Assembly: GCF_013409255.1 (NCBI RefSeq) | Contig: NZ_JACCAS010000001.1 | Span: 2,790,001 to 2,854,000 of the forward strand | Reading direction: 5' to 3' | Length of the DNA: 64,000 nt | From: Paraburkholderia bryophila | GTDB taxonomy: Bacteria > Pseudomonadota > Gammaproteobacteria > Burkholderiales > Burkholderiaceae | Part shown: in pieces, positions 51,002 through 60,967 of the stretch | Layout of the letters: the number at the start of each line of letters is the position of its first letter | Numbering within the stretch: position 1 is the stretch's first letter | Notes under the pieces: model-generated | Seen by the model: the letters and a program-made list of their open reading frames with translations, nothing else | The model's database searches: none | Told to the model about the DNA's origin: nothing | Position numbers and translations under genes: made by a program

Positions 51002-51427
51002 ATGAACTACGACAACAGCAATCCCTTCGCGAGGATTCTGCGTGGCGAACTACCCTGCATCAAAGTCGCGGAAACCAGAACGGCGCTGGCCTTCATGGAT
51101 CTGATGCCGCAAGCGGACGGCCATTTGCTGGTGGTGCCGAAAGAGGCGGTGGCGGAGATTTTCGAGTTGTCGGATGCGTCGACGGTGGCTTGCATGCGTA
51201 TGACGCAGAAGCTGGCGATCGCCGTGCGCGCGGCCTTGCAGCCCGACGGCGTGTTTATCGGCCAGTTCAACGGCGTTGCGGCCGGTCAAACCGTGCCGCA
51301 TGTGCATTTTCACGTAATTCCGCGCTGGGACGGCCAGCCGCTGCGCATGCACGCGCGCGAGGTCGCCGACGCGGACACGCTCGAAGCCCTCGCCCAACGG
51401 ATTCGCGCTTATTGGCGTGCCGATTGA
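51002..51427 (+). CDS. HIT-family nucleotide hydrolase
   Basis: The 141-residue protein has the histidine triad HVHFHVIP and an N-terminus NPFARILRGELPC typical of HIT proteins that split nucleoside phosphoramidates or similar bonds. AAGGAA 5 bp upstream favours ATG 51002 over the GTG directly before it. Confidence 0.94.
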   Translation: MNYDNSNPFARILRGELPCIKVAETRTALAFMDLMPQADGHLLVVPKEAVAEIFELSDASTVACMRMTQKLAIAVRAALQPDGVFIGQFNGVAAGQTVPHVHFHVIPRWDGQPLRMHAREVADADTLEALAQRIRAYWRAD

Positions 51428-51574
51428 GGTGGGCTGACGCGTCGGTCGAAGCTGAATGCCGCGTATTGCGCCGTAATAACTGTAAAAGCCGATGAAACCA
51501 GCGGCGCGCGTTCACCAGTTAGACTTATCTCTGCCTTGTGTACCCGCAAGGCATTGAGTGTGGATCTCTTTTTC

Positions 51575-51601
51575 AGCCTGCCCGAAACGGCAGGCTTTTT
51601 T
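51575..51601 (+). terminator. Rho-independent terminator
   Basis: AGCCTGCC (51575-51582), CGAAAC loop, GGCAGGCT (51589-51596), then TTTTTT. It lies about 150 bp after the HIT gene stop. Confidence 0.82.
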
Positions 51602-51694
51602 ATTGGTGGACACGTATTTGCGCGCGCTGTGCTGCCGGACTTGGGGCGCAGCGCCCCGCGTAAAAAAACCCGCGCGCGGCGGGTTCGGGATTCA

Positions 51695-51910
51695 TCAACG
51701 GTGATACGGCGCCGGGCCATGATGCGGCGGCGGCCGACGGTGAGGGTGGTAATGATGTGGCGGCGGCACGCGGCGGCAGCGCTTCACCAGACGACCATGC
51801 ACCCACACGCGTTTGCACACCACCCGGGAATGGGAATGCGCCTCGGCAGCCGCCGGCACGAAGGCCGCGGCGGTGGCCGCCAGCAGCATCAAAGACATCA
51901 GTTTGCGCAC
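51695..51910 (-). CDS. small secreted His/Pro-rich protein (GTG start)
   Basis: The 71-residue product MRKLMSLMLLAATAAAFVPA ends its signal at AEA. The mature part is basic and His/Pro-rich (PPPHHYHPHRRPPPHHG), possibly metal-binding. The start is GTG 51910, decided by AGGAGG 4 bp upstream. Confidence 0.78.
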   Translation of the reverse strand: MRKLMSLMLLAATAAAFVPAAAEAHSHSRVVCKRVWVHGRLVKRCRRVPPPHHYHPHRRPPPHHGPAPYHR

Positions 51911-52007
51911 AACACCTCCTGTTCAACGGGCCGTCATTCTAAAACGGCACCGTCGATTCGTGCTGTGCAGCACCCAGGAGGATCAGCGATTAGTCAAAGA
52001 CGGCGCG

Positions 52008-52187
52008 TTAAAGCCGATTCCGCGTACGGCGCAACGGATGCCGCCAGTCGATGCGCCGCGGTTTAACGTGCGCGGGTCGCATCTCGTGTAAATGCCGATG
52101 TTCTTGCCACAATTCGTCGGAGAAAAGAAACGCGACGATAAGCAGCGGAATCACCAGAAAAACGCCCAGAATCAAGTGCTCGATCAC
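52008..52187 (-). CDS. small membrane protein (GTG start)
   Basis: The 59-residue product MIEHLILGVFLVIPLLIVAF has one transmembrane helix and a basic C-terminal tail (VKPRRIDWRHPLRRTRNRL). The frame is open to 52274, but GGAGG at 52198-52194 lies 5 bp before GTG 52187, which is the most likely start. Function unknown. Confidence 0.72.
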   Translation of the reverse strand: MIEHLILGVFLVIPLLIVAFLFSDELWQEHRHLHEMRPAHVKPRRIDWRHPLRRTRNRL

Positions 52188-52465
52188 GGTGGCCTCCGAT
52201 CGCAAGAGCATGATTTCATTGTAGAGCACCGCATGTGCCCGAACGGTGTCGCGCCACGCATAAACACGCGGCAACCCGCCTGCGACAACGCGACGCCCCG
52301 CCCCCCGTCAAACCCACGCGCCGCCTCGGTTCGCCGCGTGGCTATGTCGCACCGCGCTGGCACACTGTACGAACTCCCGGCTACGCGCCCTGACTAACTG
52401 GAGCGCGCTTGATGCGCCGTCACCGGCCTCGCGCGCCCAGACCAATAATTCTCAAGGGGAATCTC

Positions 52466-53008
52466 ATGACCACCGAACGCAGCAACGACCTCACCTTGCG
52501 CCCACTCGAGCGCACCGATCTGCGCTTCGTGCACGAAGTGAACAACAACGCGAAAATCATGCGTTACTGGTTCGAGGAGCCGTACGAAACCTTCTCCGAA
52601 CTGACCCAACTGTACGACCAGCACGTGCACGATCTGCGCGAGCGCCGCTTCGTCGCGATCGACAACGAAGGGCAAACCATCGGCGTCGTCGAGTTGATCG
52701 AGCTGGACTATATTCACCGACGCGGCGAGTTCCAGATCATCATCGCGCCGCACGCGCAGGGCCGCGGCTACGCGACCGTCGCGACTCAACTCGCGATCGA
52801 CTATGCGTTTTCGGTGCTGAATCTGCGCAAGGTCTACCTGATTGTGGACAAGTCGAATACCGCGGCGATCCACGTCTACGAAAAGTGCGGCTTCAGGCAT
52901 GAGGCCGAGTTGATCGAGGAGTTTTTCGGCAACGGCAGCTATCACAACGCGTTGCGCATGTGCCTGTTCCAGGCGGAGTTTTTCGCGTCGAAGCAGCGCG
53001 AAAAATGA
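52466..53008 (+). CDS. speG: spermidine N1-acetyltransferase
   Basis: The 180-residue GNAT enzyme closely follows E. coli Spe[51 protein letters not shown] (acetyl-CoA site), [38 protein letters not shown]. It acetylates spermidine and spermine to limit polyamine toxicity. AAGGGGA 8 bp upstream supports ATG 52466. Confidence 0.95.
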   Translation: MTTERSNDLTLRPLERTDLRFVHEVNNNAKIMRYWFEEPYETFSELTQLYDQHVHDLRERRFVAIDNEGQTIGVVELIELDYIHRRGEFQIIIAPHAQGRGYATVATQLAIDYAFSVLNLRKVYLIVDKSNTAAIHVYEKCGFRHEAELIEEFFGNGSYHNALRMCLFQAEFFASKQREK

Positions 53009-53454
53009 ACGCGCGAGGGTCGCCGGACGTCGCTCACGCGCAATGGCGACCCAGCCTGGCATCGTTTATCTTCTGCACGTACACCGTTATTTCGAGATTT
53101 TGCTTTGATCGTCTGAATGACTTTGTGTGCAATGCACCAAGTACGCGAATTAAATGTAGTAAATCGCTTAATTGGTGCTACTCGTTTACGCCAATACGCG
53201 CCGCAAAGCTTTACTGGTTAAAGCGGCGTGCCCTGCGCATCCGTCAGTTACCCATCGCCATTCCAACCATTTAAGCGGCTGCTCAATGTTTAAGCAGCCA
53301 CGACGCATGGTGTGACAATTCGCCGCTGTTGCGACCGCACACAAGATGTGCTTGTCGTTCTTCGCCATTCTTCTAAAGTGCAAGTTGCGGGTGGGACGTT
53401 AAAGTTAAATACATAGCTAACCTGAGTATTCCCCGACCCGCACCGGAGGAAAAT
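53009..53454. other. non-coding gap
   Basis: 446 bp with lower GC than its neighbours and no convincing gene. A hairpin GGCTGCT (53277-53283) and AGCAGCC (53293-53299) without T-run is visible. GGAGG at 53446-53450 belongs to the next gene. Confidence 0.5.
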
Positions 53455-53793
53455 ATGAAAACGCGAATCGCCCTTGTTTTCGCTATTGCGGGTTTGGCTG
53501 CCGCGACTGTTCAGGCGCAAGACGTCATGATCAAGCCGCAGCAAACCATTCAATTCAAAGCCAATGCGTACGGCTGTCTGTCGAAGGATAAACTCGACGC
53601 CGCCGATGTACATGCCCAGGCTGGCGAACAGCAGCAGATGCAGGAGTTCTTCTCCGGATATCAATGCGTTTCCACGCCGGAAAACTCGAGCTTCCGCGTG
53701 GTGCGCGTAGTCGGCCACGACGTCGAATTCGTGAATTCCGGCAATAGCGATACGGAAGGCCTCTGGGCAAACGATCGCTTTATCAAACAATAA
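53455..53793 (+). CDS. secreted hypothetical protein
   Basis: The 112-residue product MKTRIALVFAIAGLAAATVQ-AQ has a signal peptide cut after VQA. The mature 90 residues (FKANAYGCLSKDKLDAADVH, FFSGYQCVSTPENSSFRV) hold two Cys that could form a disulphide. GGAGG precedes the ATG by 4 bp. No family is recognised. Confidence 0.8.
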   Translation: MKTRIALVFAIAGLAAATVQAQDVMIKPQQTIQFKANAYGCLSKDKLDAADVHAQAGEQQQMQEFFSGYQCVSTPENSSFRVVRVVGHDVEFVNSGNSDTEGLWANDRFIKQ

Positions 53794-53816
53794 ACTGAAA
53801 ATAAGCTGAACGCCGT

Positions 53817-53839
53817 CATTCCGGTATCACGCCGGAATG
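53817..53839 (+). terminator. possible terminator hairpin
   Basis: CATTCCGG, loop, CCGGAATG just after the secreted protein gene; the following T content is weak. Confidence 0.4.
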
Positions 53840-53908
53840 AGTTGTTGTGTCGGACAATAAGATTCTCTGACTGTTAAAAGCCGGAGGCGGTGGACCTGTG
53901 AGTAATAG

Positions 53909-53943
53909 ATCGGCCGGGCATTACGTGCCCGGCCGATTTATTT
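53909..53943 (+). terminator. Rho-independent terminator
   Basis: ATCGGCCGGGCA (53909-53920), TTACG loop, TGCCCGGCCGAT (53926-53937), then TTATTTTG. A very stable 12-bp stem that ends plus-strand transcription before the convergent dehydratase gene. Confidence 0.8.
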
Positions 53944-54089
53944 TGTGCGCGGCGTTTTTGCGGGTAGCTAATTGGAGGCGAAGGCGCACGCGGACAAAAA
54001 AAGCCGATGCAGCCTATCGGTCCGCATCGGCAGTACGCCTTCTCGCAAAGCGCAGGTTCAATCAATCAGTTCATCAGTCAACGCGTCGA

Positions 54090-55823
54090 TCAATGCGAAT
54101 CGCGCGGCACCGGCGCGCCGCTCGAGCCAACGAGGAAGTCCAGATCCGCGCCCTGATCCGCTTGCAGCACATGCTCGACATACAGCTTGTAGTAGCCGCG
54201 TTTGGGCGGCTCCGGCGGCAGCCATGTGGCGCGTCGGCGGGCGAGTTCGTCGTCGGAGACGTCGAGGTACAGACGGCGCGCTTCGACGTCCAGTTCGATC
54301 ATGTCGCCGGTTTGCACGAACGCGAGCGGGCCGCCCGCAGCCGCTTCCGGCGACACGTGCAGCACCACCGTGCCGTAGGCCGTGCCGCTCATGCGGCCGT
54401 CGGAAATTCGCACCATGTCCGTGATGCCTTTTTGCAGCACCTTTTTCGGCAGCGGCATGTTGCCGACTTCCGCGAAACCCGGATAACCCTTCGGGCCCGC
54501 ACCCTTGAGCACCATGATGCAATGCTCGTCGATGTCGAGCGACTCGTCGTCGATCTTCGCGTGCAGTTCCTCGATGTTTTCGAACACGACCGCGCGACCG
54601 CGATGCTTGAGCAATTGCGCGGTGGCCGCCGACGGCTTGATCACCGCGCCATTCGGCGCGAGGTTGCCCTTGAGCACGGCGATGCCCGCCTTCGGCTTGA
54701 ACGGCTCGGCAAACGTGGTGATGACTTTCTCGTCGTGATTCGGCGCGTTGCGCACGTTGTCCCAGATCGTTTTACCGTTCACGGTCAGCGCTTCGCGATG
54801 CAACAGGCCTTGTTCGCCCATTTGCTTCAACACCGCCGGCAAACCGCCCGCGTAGTAAAAATCCTCCATCAGATATTCACCCGACGGCTGCAGATTCACC
54901 AGACACGGCACGTTCGAACCCAGCTCCCAATCCTCAAGCGACAACTCCACGCCGATGCGCTTGGCTAGCGCGATCAGATGCACCACCGCATTGGTCGAGC
55001 CGCCGATCGCCGCGTTCGTGCGAATCGCGTTTTCGAACGCCTGGCGCGTGAGGATCTTGTCCATGGTCAGATCCTCGCGAACCATATCGACAATCCGCCG
55101 GCCGGCCAGATGCGCGAGTACCTGACGGCGCGCGTCGACGGCGGGAATCGCGGCGTTGTGCGGCAAGCCCATGCCGAGCGATTCGACCATCGACGCCATC
55201 GTCGACGCCGTGCCCATCGTCATGCAATGACCGCGCGAGCGGTTCATGCACGACTCGGCTTCGGTGAATTCTTCCTGCGTCATCGAGCCGGCGCGGACTT
55301 CCTCCGACATCTGCCAGACACCCGTGCCCGAGCCGATATGCTTGCCGCGAAACCGGCCGTTGAGCATCGGCCCGCCCGACACCGCCAGCGCAGGCAGATT
55401 GCATGACGCCGCGCCCATCAGCAGCGCAGGGGTGGTCTTATCGCAACCGACCAGCAAGATCACGCCGTCCATCGGATTGCCGCGAATCGACTCCTCGACA
55501 TCCATCGAAGCGAGGTTGCGAAACAGCATCGCGGTGGGCCGCAAATTGGTCTCGCCGAGCGACATCACCGGAAACTCCAGCGGCAGGCCACCGGCTTCGT
55601 GCACGCCTTTTTTCACGTACTCCGCGAGCTCGCGAAAGTGCGCGTTGCACGGCGTCAGTTCGGACCACGTGTTGCAGATGCCGATCACCGGACGCCCGTC
55701 GAACTCGTCGTGCGGAATGCCCTGGTTTTTCATCCACGAGCGATGCAGAAAACCATCGCGGTCCTTGAGGCCGAACCACGCCTGACTGCGCAGCGGCTTT
55801 TTTGTCTGGTTCGAATCAGCCAT
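54090..55823 (-). CDS. IlvD/Edd-family sugar acid dehydratase (L-arabonate dehydratase)
   Basis: The 577-residue protein contains the IlvD/Edd cluster ligands (GICNTWSELTPCNAHF, VGCDKTTPALLMGA, SRGHCMTMGTASTM) and C-terminal SDGRMSGTAYG. Members bind an Fe-S cluster and Mg and dehydrate dihydroxy acids. Its place as the last gene after araF-araG-araH suggests L-arabonate as substrate in the oxidative arabinose pathway, in which it makes 2-keto-3-deoxy-L-arabonate. AGGAG precedes ATG 55823. Xylonate or other pentonates remain possible. Confidence 0.9.
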   Translation of the reverse strand: MADSNQTKKPLRSQAWFGLKDRDGFLHRSWMKNQGIPHDEFDGRPVIGICNTWSELTPCNAHFRELAEYVKKGVHEAGGLPLEFPVMSLGETNLRPTAMLFRNLASMDVEESIRGNPMDGVILLVGCDKTTPALLMGAASCNLPALAVSGGPMLNGRFRGKHIGSGTGVWQMSEEVRAGSMTQEEFTEAESCMNRSRGHCMTMGTASTMASMVESLGMGLPHNAAIPAVDARRQVLAHLAGRRIVDMVREDLTMDKILTRQAFENAIRTNAAIGGSTNAVVHLIALAKRIGVELSLEDWELGSNVPCLVNLQPSGEYLMEDFYYAGGLPAVLKQMGEQGLLHREALTVNGKTIWDNVRNAPNHDEKVITTFAEPFKPKAGIAVLKGNLAPNGAVIKPSAATAQLLKHRGRAVVFENIEELHAKIDDESLDIDEHCIMVLKGAGPKGYPGFAEVGNMPLPKKVLQKGITDMVRISDGRMSGTAYGTVVLHVSPEAAAGGPLAFVQTGDMIELDVEARRLYLDVSDDELARRRATWLPPEPPKRGYYKLYVEHVLQADQGADLDFLVGSSGAPVPRDSH

Positions 55824-55862
55824 GAAATCTCCTGTTGGCAAAGTGGGGGAGCAGGGCGTGCG

Positions 55863-56867
55863 TCACTGCACGCGCTTGCTGCGACGGAACTGATCGAACA
55901 GCACCGCGAGCAGCAGAATCCCGCCGCGAATCAGGTACTGATAAAAGGTCGGCACGTTCATCAGGCTCATGGCGTCCTGCACCGAGCCCATGATCAGCAC
56001 GCCGACCAGCACACCGGAAATCGTCGCGACGCCGCCCGTCAGCGACACGCCGCCGAGCACGCACGCGGAAATCACGCCCAGTTCGAGCCCGACCGAGGTT
56101 TTCGGATCGCCCAGACTCATGCGCGACGCCAGCATCACGCCGGCAAAGCCGGTCACGAGGCCTTGCAATACGAACACTGTGATCTTGATCCGCGTGACCG
56201 GCAAGCCCGCCAGCAAGGCCGCCTCGCTATTGCCGCCGACCGCCAGCACGTTCTTGCCGAACACGGTTTTCTTCAGCAAGAATCCGAACAGCACGAAGCC
56301 GACGATGTTGCTCCAGATCGGGTATGAAATACCGAGGAACGCGCCACCGCCCAGGTCGAAGAAACGCTCTTCGGAGATCATCACCGCGTCGCCGTTCGAC
56401 GTGATGTAGGCGAGGCCGCGCACGACTTCCATCATCGCGAGCGTGACGATCAGCGAGTTGATCTTGAAGCGCGCGACCAGCACGCCGTTCACCAGCCCGA
56501 CCGCGCCACCCGCGAGCACGCCGGCCGCAATGCCGAGCGTCACGCTATGCGTCGCGGTGATCAGCGTGGACGCCACCACGCCCGCGAACGCGACGATCGA
56601 CGCCACCGACAGATCCACTTCGCCGAGCGCGAGCACGAACATCATCGTCACCGAGATCGAGCCGATCAGCGTGACGGAAAGCAGCAGCCCCTGGATGTTT
56701 CGCGAGCTCAGAAAATCCGGCACCGTGAACGACAGCACCGCGAACAGAATCACGAACACCATCACGATGCCGGACTTGTTGATCAGATCCCAGGTGCGCG
56801 CGGCGCGCGCGCTGAGACCTGAGGCGACGACGGGGGAGGTCGAGGTGTCGGTTGAAGGTGTCTGCAT
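55863..56867 (-). CDS. araH: L-arabinose ABC transporter permease
   Basis: The 334-residue BPD_transp_2-type permease has about 8-10 hydrophobic segments (GIVMVFVILFAVLSFTV at the start). The signature region is VLALGEVDLSVASIVAF and LGGVSLTGGVATISG. It forms the membrane channel for the AraF-AraG system and starts 70 bp after araG. Confidence 0.92.
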   Translation of the reverse strand: MQTPSTDTSTSPVVASGLSARAARTWDLINKSGIVMVFVILFAVLSFTVPDFLSSRNIQGLLLSVTLIGSISVTMMFVLALGEVDLSVASIVAFAGVVASTLITATHSVTLGIAAGVLAGGAVGLVNGVLVARFKINSLIVTLAMMEVVRGLAYITSNGDAVMISEERFFDLGGGAFLGISYPIWSNIVGFVLFGFLLKKTVFGKNVLAVGGNSEAALLAGLPVTRIKITVFVLQGLVTGFAGVMLASRMSLGDPKTSVGLELGVISACVLGGVSLTGGVATISGVLVGVLIMGSVQDAMSLMNVPTFYQYLIRGGILLLAVLFDQFRRSKRVQ

Positions 56868-56937
56868 GAGATGTGTTCCGTTTCAATGGCGCGATGCGCC
56901 TGCTTTGTTTCGCCGGGTGTTGTGCAGTCGGTTGCCG

Positions 56938-58506
56938 TTAGCGTGGCAGCGCGAGCTTGATCAATGCGTCCGGCGTGGCCTGCGCCTTCGGCAGATCGCC
57001 GACAATGCGGCCTTCCTTCATCACGATCACGCGATCCGCCACGCCGATCACTTCGGCGAGGTCGCTCGACACGACGATCACCGTGCGGCCCGCTTCGGCG
57101 AGCCCATACAGCAAGCCGTAGATTTCGCTGCGCGCGCCGACGTCGATACCGCGCGTGGGTTCGTCCATCAGAAACACGTCGATCTCTTCGGCAAGCCAGC
57201 GCGACAGAATCACCTTCTGCTGATTGCCGCCGGACAGCGTGCCGATCGGCGTGTCGCCGTTACGCGTCTTGATCGCGAGCTTGCCGATGAAGGTTTTTGC
57301 GGTCTGCGCTTCCTTGCGGCCGTTGAGCACGTTGAAGCGGCTGAAGTGACGACGGCAACTGATGTTGAGGTTGTCCGACACCGACGCGATCGAAACGATG
57401 CCTTCCTGCTTGCGGTCTTCCGGACACAGCGCGACACCGGCGCGCACTGCGTCGCGTGGCGTGGCGAAGCGCACCGCTTTTCCCTTGAGCGTGATGTCGC
57501 CAGCTGTGGGTTTGACGGCGCCGTAGATCAGCTTCATCAACTCGGAACGTCCCGCGCCGACCAGGCCGAAGAAGCCGACAATTTCACCGCGGCGCGCGGA
57601 GAACGAAGCCGGTTCACGCAGGCCGCGTCCCATCAATCCTTTGACGTCGAGTTGCACATCGCCGAGTTCGCGGGAACGGTAGCCGTACACGTCGGCAATC
57701 GAGCGGCCCACCATGCAACTGATCAGACGATCGCGGTCGAGTCCTTCGCCGGCGTCGAACGTATCGATGCGGCGTCCGTCGCGGAACACCGTCACGCGAT
57801 CGCATAGTTCGTAGACTTCATCCATGCGATGCGTGACGTAGATAATCGCGCGGCCTTCGGCCTTCAATGCGCGAATGATCCGGAACAGTTGCGTGGTTTC
57901 GCGCGAAGACAGCGAACTGGTCGGCTCATCGAACGCGATCACGCGCGCGTCGCGCATCAGCGCCTTGCCGATTTCGATCATCTGCCGCTGACCGATCGAC
58001 AGGTTCTTCACCTGTTGCGACGGATCGATCTTCTCGCCGAGCCGTTCGAGTTCACGCACCGCGCGCGCCACCAGCGCCTTTTCGTCGAGCACGCCGAAGC
58101 GGTTGGGCAGTGCGCCGAGCATCAGGTTTTCCGCGACGGTCAGCTCCGGCACCAGATGCAGTTCCTGATAGATGATCGCCACGCCCGCCGCGATCGCCGC
58201 CTTTGTCGTGGTGAATTGCTGCTCGACGCCGTCGAGCGACAACGTGCCCGCAGCGGGTTGATTCACACCGGACAGCACCTTGAGCAGCGTCGATTTGCCG
58301 GCGCCGTTTTCGCCCATCAAGCCATGCACTTCGCCACGTCGTACTTCGAGCGAAACCTGGTCGAGCGCGAGCACACCGGGAAAGCGCACGGTAATGCCGT
58401 CGAGCCGCAGATAAGGACGCGACGAGTCAAATGCCGTTGCGGACGAGGGCGCTTGCGTCGGCAGCGCCGCCTCGCCGAGGTGAGAGTCACTGGGTGAAGC
58501 CGTCAT
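56938..58506 (-). CDS. araG: L-arabinose ABC transporter ATP-binding protein
   Basis: The 522-residue protein has two ATPase domains as in sugar importers. The first has Walker [10 protein letters not shown], signature [15 protein letters not shown] and Walker [12 protein letters not shown]. The second has a degenerate Walker A-like [25 protein letters not shown] and [13 protein letters not shown] start at ATG 58506 because GAGG lies 7 bp upstream, rather than at 58530. Confidence 0.93.
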   Translation of the reverse strand: MTASPSDSHLGEAALPTQAPSSATAFDSSRPYLRLDGITVRFPGVLALDQVSLEVRRGEVHGLMGENGAGKSTLLKVLSGVNQPAAGTLSLDGVEQQFTTTKAAIAAGVAIIYQELHLVPELTVAENLMLGALPNRFGVLDEKALVARAVRELERLGEKIDPSQQVKNLSIGQRQMIEIGKALMRDARVIAFDEPTSSLSSRETTQLFRIIRALKAEGRAIIYVTHRMDEVYELCDRVTVFRDGRRIDTFDAGEGLDRDRLISCMVGRSIADVYGYRSRELGDVQLDVKGLMGRGLREPASFSARRGEIVGFFGLVGAGRSELMKLIYGAVKPTAGDITLKGKAVRFATPRDAVRAGVALCPEDRKQEGIVSIASVSDNLNISCRRHFSRFNVLNGRKEAQTAKTFIGKLAIKTRNGDTPIGTLSGGNQQKVILSRWLAEEIDVFLMDEPTRGIDVGARSEIYGLLYGLAEAGRTVIVVSSDLAEVIGVADRVIVMKEGRIVGDLPKAQATPDALIKLALPR

Positions 58507-58596
58507 CGAAAACCTCGAACTCATGGACAACTTGGGCGGGCCGCGCTCGCGTGAATCCGCAAGAGACGGCCCGCCGCGTGCGAACGCGAATCCCGC

Positions 58597-59601
58597 TTAA
58601 ATGCCGAGTTCTTTACGCACGTCCTGCCAGTTGCCGCGCACCATCAGCTTGCCGGTGGTCTGCGTATCGGCGGGCGGCTGCTTGCCGTCCTTGATCCACT
58701 CGACGAGGTTCTCCGTGCTCTCCTTGCCGTGCATCGTCGAACTCACGGCGATCGTGCCGTAGAAGCCCGTCGGCTCTTTCTTCTGGAATTCGGCGAACGC
58801 TTCGCCCGCGCCGTTGATGCCGACGCCGATCACATCCGCCGCCGGAATATGCAACTGCTCGGTCGCGCGCACGCCGCCCAGCACGCTTTCCTCGTTGAGC
58901 GCAAAGATCACCCACTTCTTGATGGTCGGATGCTGCGCCAGCACCGGCGACGAAGCGTTGAACCCGCCTTCGTCGTCGGTCGTTTTCTGCGGGGCGTCGA
59001 AGATGTTTTCCTTCTTGAAGCCGCCGGCCAGCAGCGATTGCGTCGCGCCGTCGGTGCGCAGCTTCGCGGTCGGCAGTTCGTAGTTCGTGATGCGCAGTGC
59101 GCCGACTTCTTCGGGTTTCCAGCCGCGGCGTTTCATTTCGTCGCTAATCGCCTGACCGACCTGATTGCCGATCTTGAGCGCGGACATGCCCAGATGCGGC
59201 ACGTTCGGCAGCGGCTTGCCGGTGGAGTCGACGAGTTGATCGTCGACGGTGACGAACTTCATGTTGTAGCGCTTTGCGCGCGCCTGAATCGCCGGGCCGA
59301 GGCGCACGTCGGGCGCGCAGATCACGAAGCCGCTGGCGCCTTGCGCGCCGAGGTTGTCGATCGCGGCCAGCACTTTTTCGCCGTCGGGCGTGCCGATGTT
59401 CACCACCGAGAAGCCGTCCTTCTGACCGAGCGCGGAGGCCGCTTTCTGCTCGTTGATGAACCACGCCTGTTCCGGCATCTTCACGAGAAAGCCGACCTTG
59501 AGCGGCTGATCCGCGTGCGCGGAAAACTGGGCGGCGAAGGGCGCGGCGAGCGCGGCGGCAGCTATCGCGGATAGCGTCAAACGACGAAGCTTGCGGGTCA
59601 T
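58597..59601 (-). CDS. araF: L-arabinose-binding periplasmic protein
   Basis: The 334-residue protein has a signal peptide (LTLSAIAAAALAAPFAAQF, cleavage near SAHA) and a mature part very like E. coli AraF: LKVGFLVKMPEQAWFINE, GFVICAPDVRLGPAI, KFVTVDDQLVDSTGKPLP, VLGGVRATEQ, IGVGINGAGEA. It delivers arabinose (or a similar sugar) to AraG/AraH and is first in the operon. AGGAG precedes the ATG. Confidence 0.94.
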   Translation of the reverse strand: MTRKLRRLTLSAIAAAALAAPFAAQFSAHADQPLKVGFLVKMPEQAWFINEQKAASALGQKDGFSVVNIGTPDGEKVLAAIDNLGAQGASGFVICAPDVRLGPAIQARAKRYNMKFVTVDDQLVDSTGKPLPNVPHLGMSALKIGNQVGQAISDEMKRRGWKPEEVGALRITNYELPTAKLRTDGATQSLLAGGFKKENIFDAPQKTTDDEGGFNASSPVLAQHPTIKKWVIFALNEESVLGGVRATEQLHIPAADVIGVGINGAGEAFAEFQKKEPTGFYGTIAVSSTMHGKESTENLVEWIKDGKQPPADTQTTGKLMVRGNWQDVRKELGI

Positions 59602-59733
59602 GGTTGTCTCCTGAAGTTGTAGTGCTGCGTTGATTTGATTTATGGGCAGCGGGGCAAAGCGGAACGGCTCAGAAAGTCCACGAATGGTATGAGCGGCCCC
59701 AATAACTTTCCAATCCCTTTTTAGGCCATTCCG

Positions 59734-59749
59734 ATACCAATTCTGGTAT
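59734..59749. promoter_or_regulatory. palindromic operator between araF and LysR gene
   Basis: ATACCAATTCTGGTAT is a 6-4-6 palindrome (ATACCA / TGGTAT), with a further half site TGGTAT at 59685-59690. It lies in the 246-bp divergent gap and fits a LysR-type operator. Confidence 0.65.
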
Positions 59750-59847
59750 GGCATCATGAAGCCTTGATCGGCGCTCACGAGCCGGCGGACGGCGGCTAGC
59801 CGTTCTGTGCAAATCGTCCGGGAGTCCGGAAGTCTGGGAGACAAGCC

Positions 59848-60825
59848 ATGACGCGTAACTATTCGAACTGGTTTGTCCGCGCACGCCTGAAGACGCGGCA
59901 ATTGCAGTTGCTCGCGGCCATGGAAGAAGAAGGCAACGTCCGGCGAGCCGCCGACATGCTCGGCATGACCCAGCCGGCGGCGTCGCGTCTGCTGAAAGAG
60001 CTGGAGGACATGCTGGAGGTCAGCCTGTTCGACCGCACGCCGCACGGCATGCGCGCCACGCTGTATGGCGAGGTGATGATTCGCCACGCGCGCATGGTGC
60101 TGTCGAATCTGAGCCACGCACACGACGAGATTTCGGCGTTGCGCGCCGGTCTGGCGGGGCAGGTGCGCATCGGCGTGATCGCGGCGGCCGCCGCGACGAT
60201 GGTGCCGCGCGCGATTTCCCGCGTGAAGGAACGCTACCCGCAGTTGCAGATCTGGGCCGAAGTGGAAACATCCGACGTCATGCTGCCGCGGCTCGCCGAA
60301 GGTGAGCTGGACATCATGATTGGCCGCGTTCTGGAGCGGCAGAACCAGTTCAAGGCGGAAGTCAGCTACGAACCGCTGGCCGACGAACCGCTGTGCGTGG
60401 TCGCACGCCCCGGCCATCCTCTCGAAAATGAGACAGGTTTGACACTACGGGGAATCGTCAACGCAAGCTGGGTTTTGCATCCGCCGGGCAGCGTGTTGCG
60501 TCATCGCTTTGATCTGATGTTTTCGCACATTGGACTGAATCCGCCGCAAAACGTCGTGAATACGAACAATTTTCTGGCGATTTCGAGCTTACTGTTGCAA
60601 AGCGACATGTTGGCGGTTTTACCGGAAGAAGTGGCGCGTCAGTACCAACAGTACGGTGTCCTGAAGCGTATACCGATCGATTTACCGTACAGGATGGATA
60701 CATTCGGTATCATCACGCGCCAGTCGCATCTCCTTTCTCCGGCGGCCTGCGTCGTGCTCGACGCCTTACGGGACGCGGCCGGCGAGGTCTACGGCACGGC
60801 TTTCGAGCCTGGCGTGGCGCGATAA
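59848..60825 (+). CDS. LysR-family regulator of the arabinose operon
   Basis: The 325-residue LysR protein has an N-terminal helix-turn-helix (RQLQLLAAMEEEGNVRRAAD, MTQPAASRLLKELE) and a substrate-binding domain. It resembles GbpR, which controls sugar-binding-protein genes in Agrobacterium. Divergence from araF and the palindrome between them suggest it regulates the operon in response to arabinose or an intermediate. Confidence 0.92.
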   Translation: MTRNYSNWFVRARLKTRQLQLLAAMEEEGNVRRAADMLGMTQPAASRLLKELEDMLEVSLFDRTPHGMRATLYGEVMIRHARMVLSNLSHAHDEISALRAGLAGQVRIGVIAAAAATMVPRAISRVKERYPQLQIWAEVETSDVMLPRLAEGELDIMIGRVLERQNQFKAEVSYEPLADEPLCVVARPGHPLENETGLTLRGIVNASWVLHPPGSVLRHRFDLMFSHIGLNPPQNVVNTNNFLAISSLLLQSDMLAVLPEEVARQYQQYGVLKRIPIDLPYRMDTFGIITRQSHLLSPAACVVLDALRDAAGEVYGTAFEPGVAR

Positions 60826-60967
60826 ATGCTTCTCCCGTGGTATCAGAGGCCGGCCAACGGCGCGGGAGGACCATACGATGTACAACAAACACGGAAAACG
60901 GCAACGCGCCGTCGACGATTCTTTTTCTGTTCGCTCCGGTGGAGCGAGCGCCTGGTTCAGTAACGGC

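Noticed and set aside
53909..53943. strong 12-bp palindrome as part of a CRISPR or repeat array
   Set aside because: Single copy followed by a T-run; it is a terminator. No CRISPR-like spaced repeats were seen anywhere in the window.
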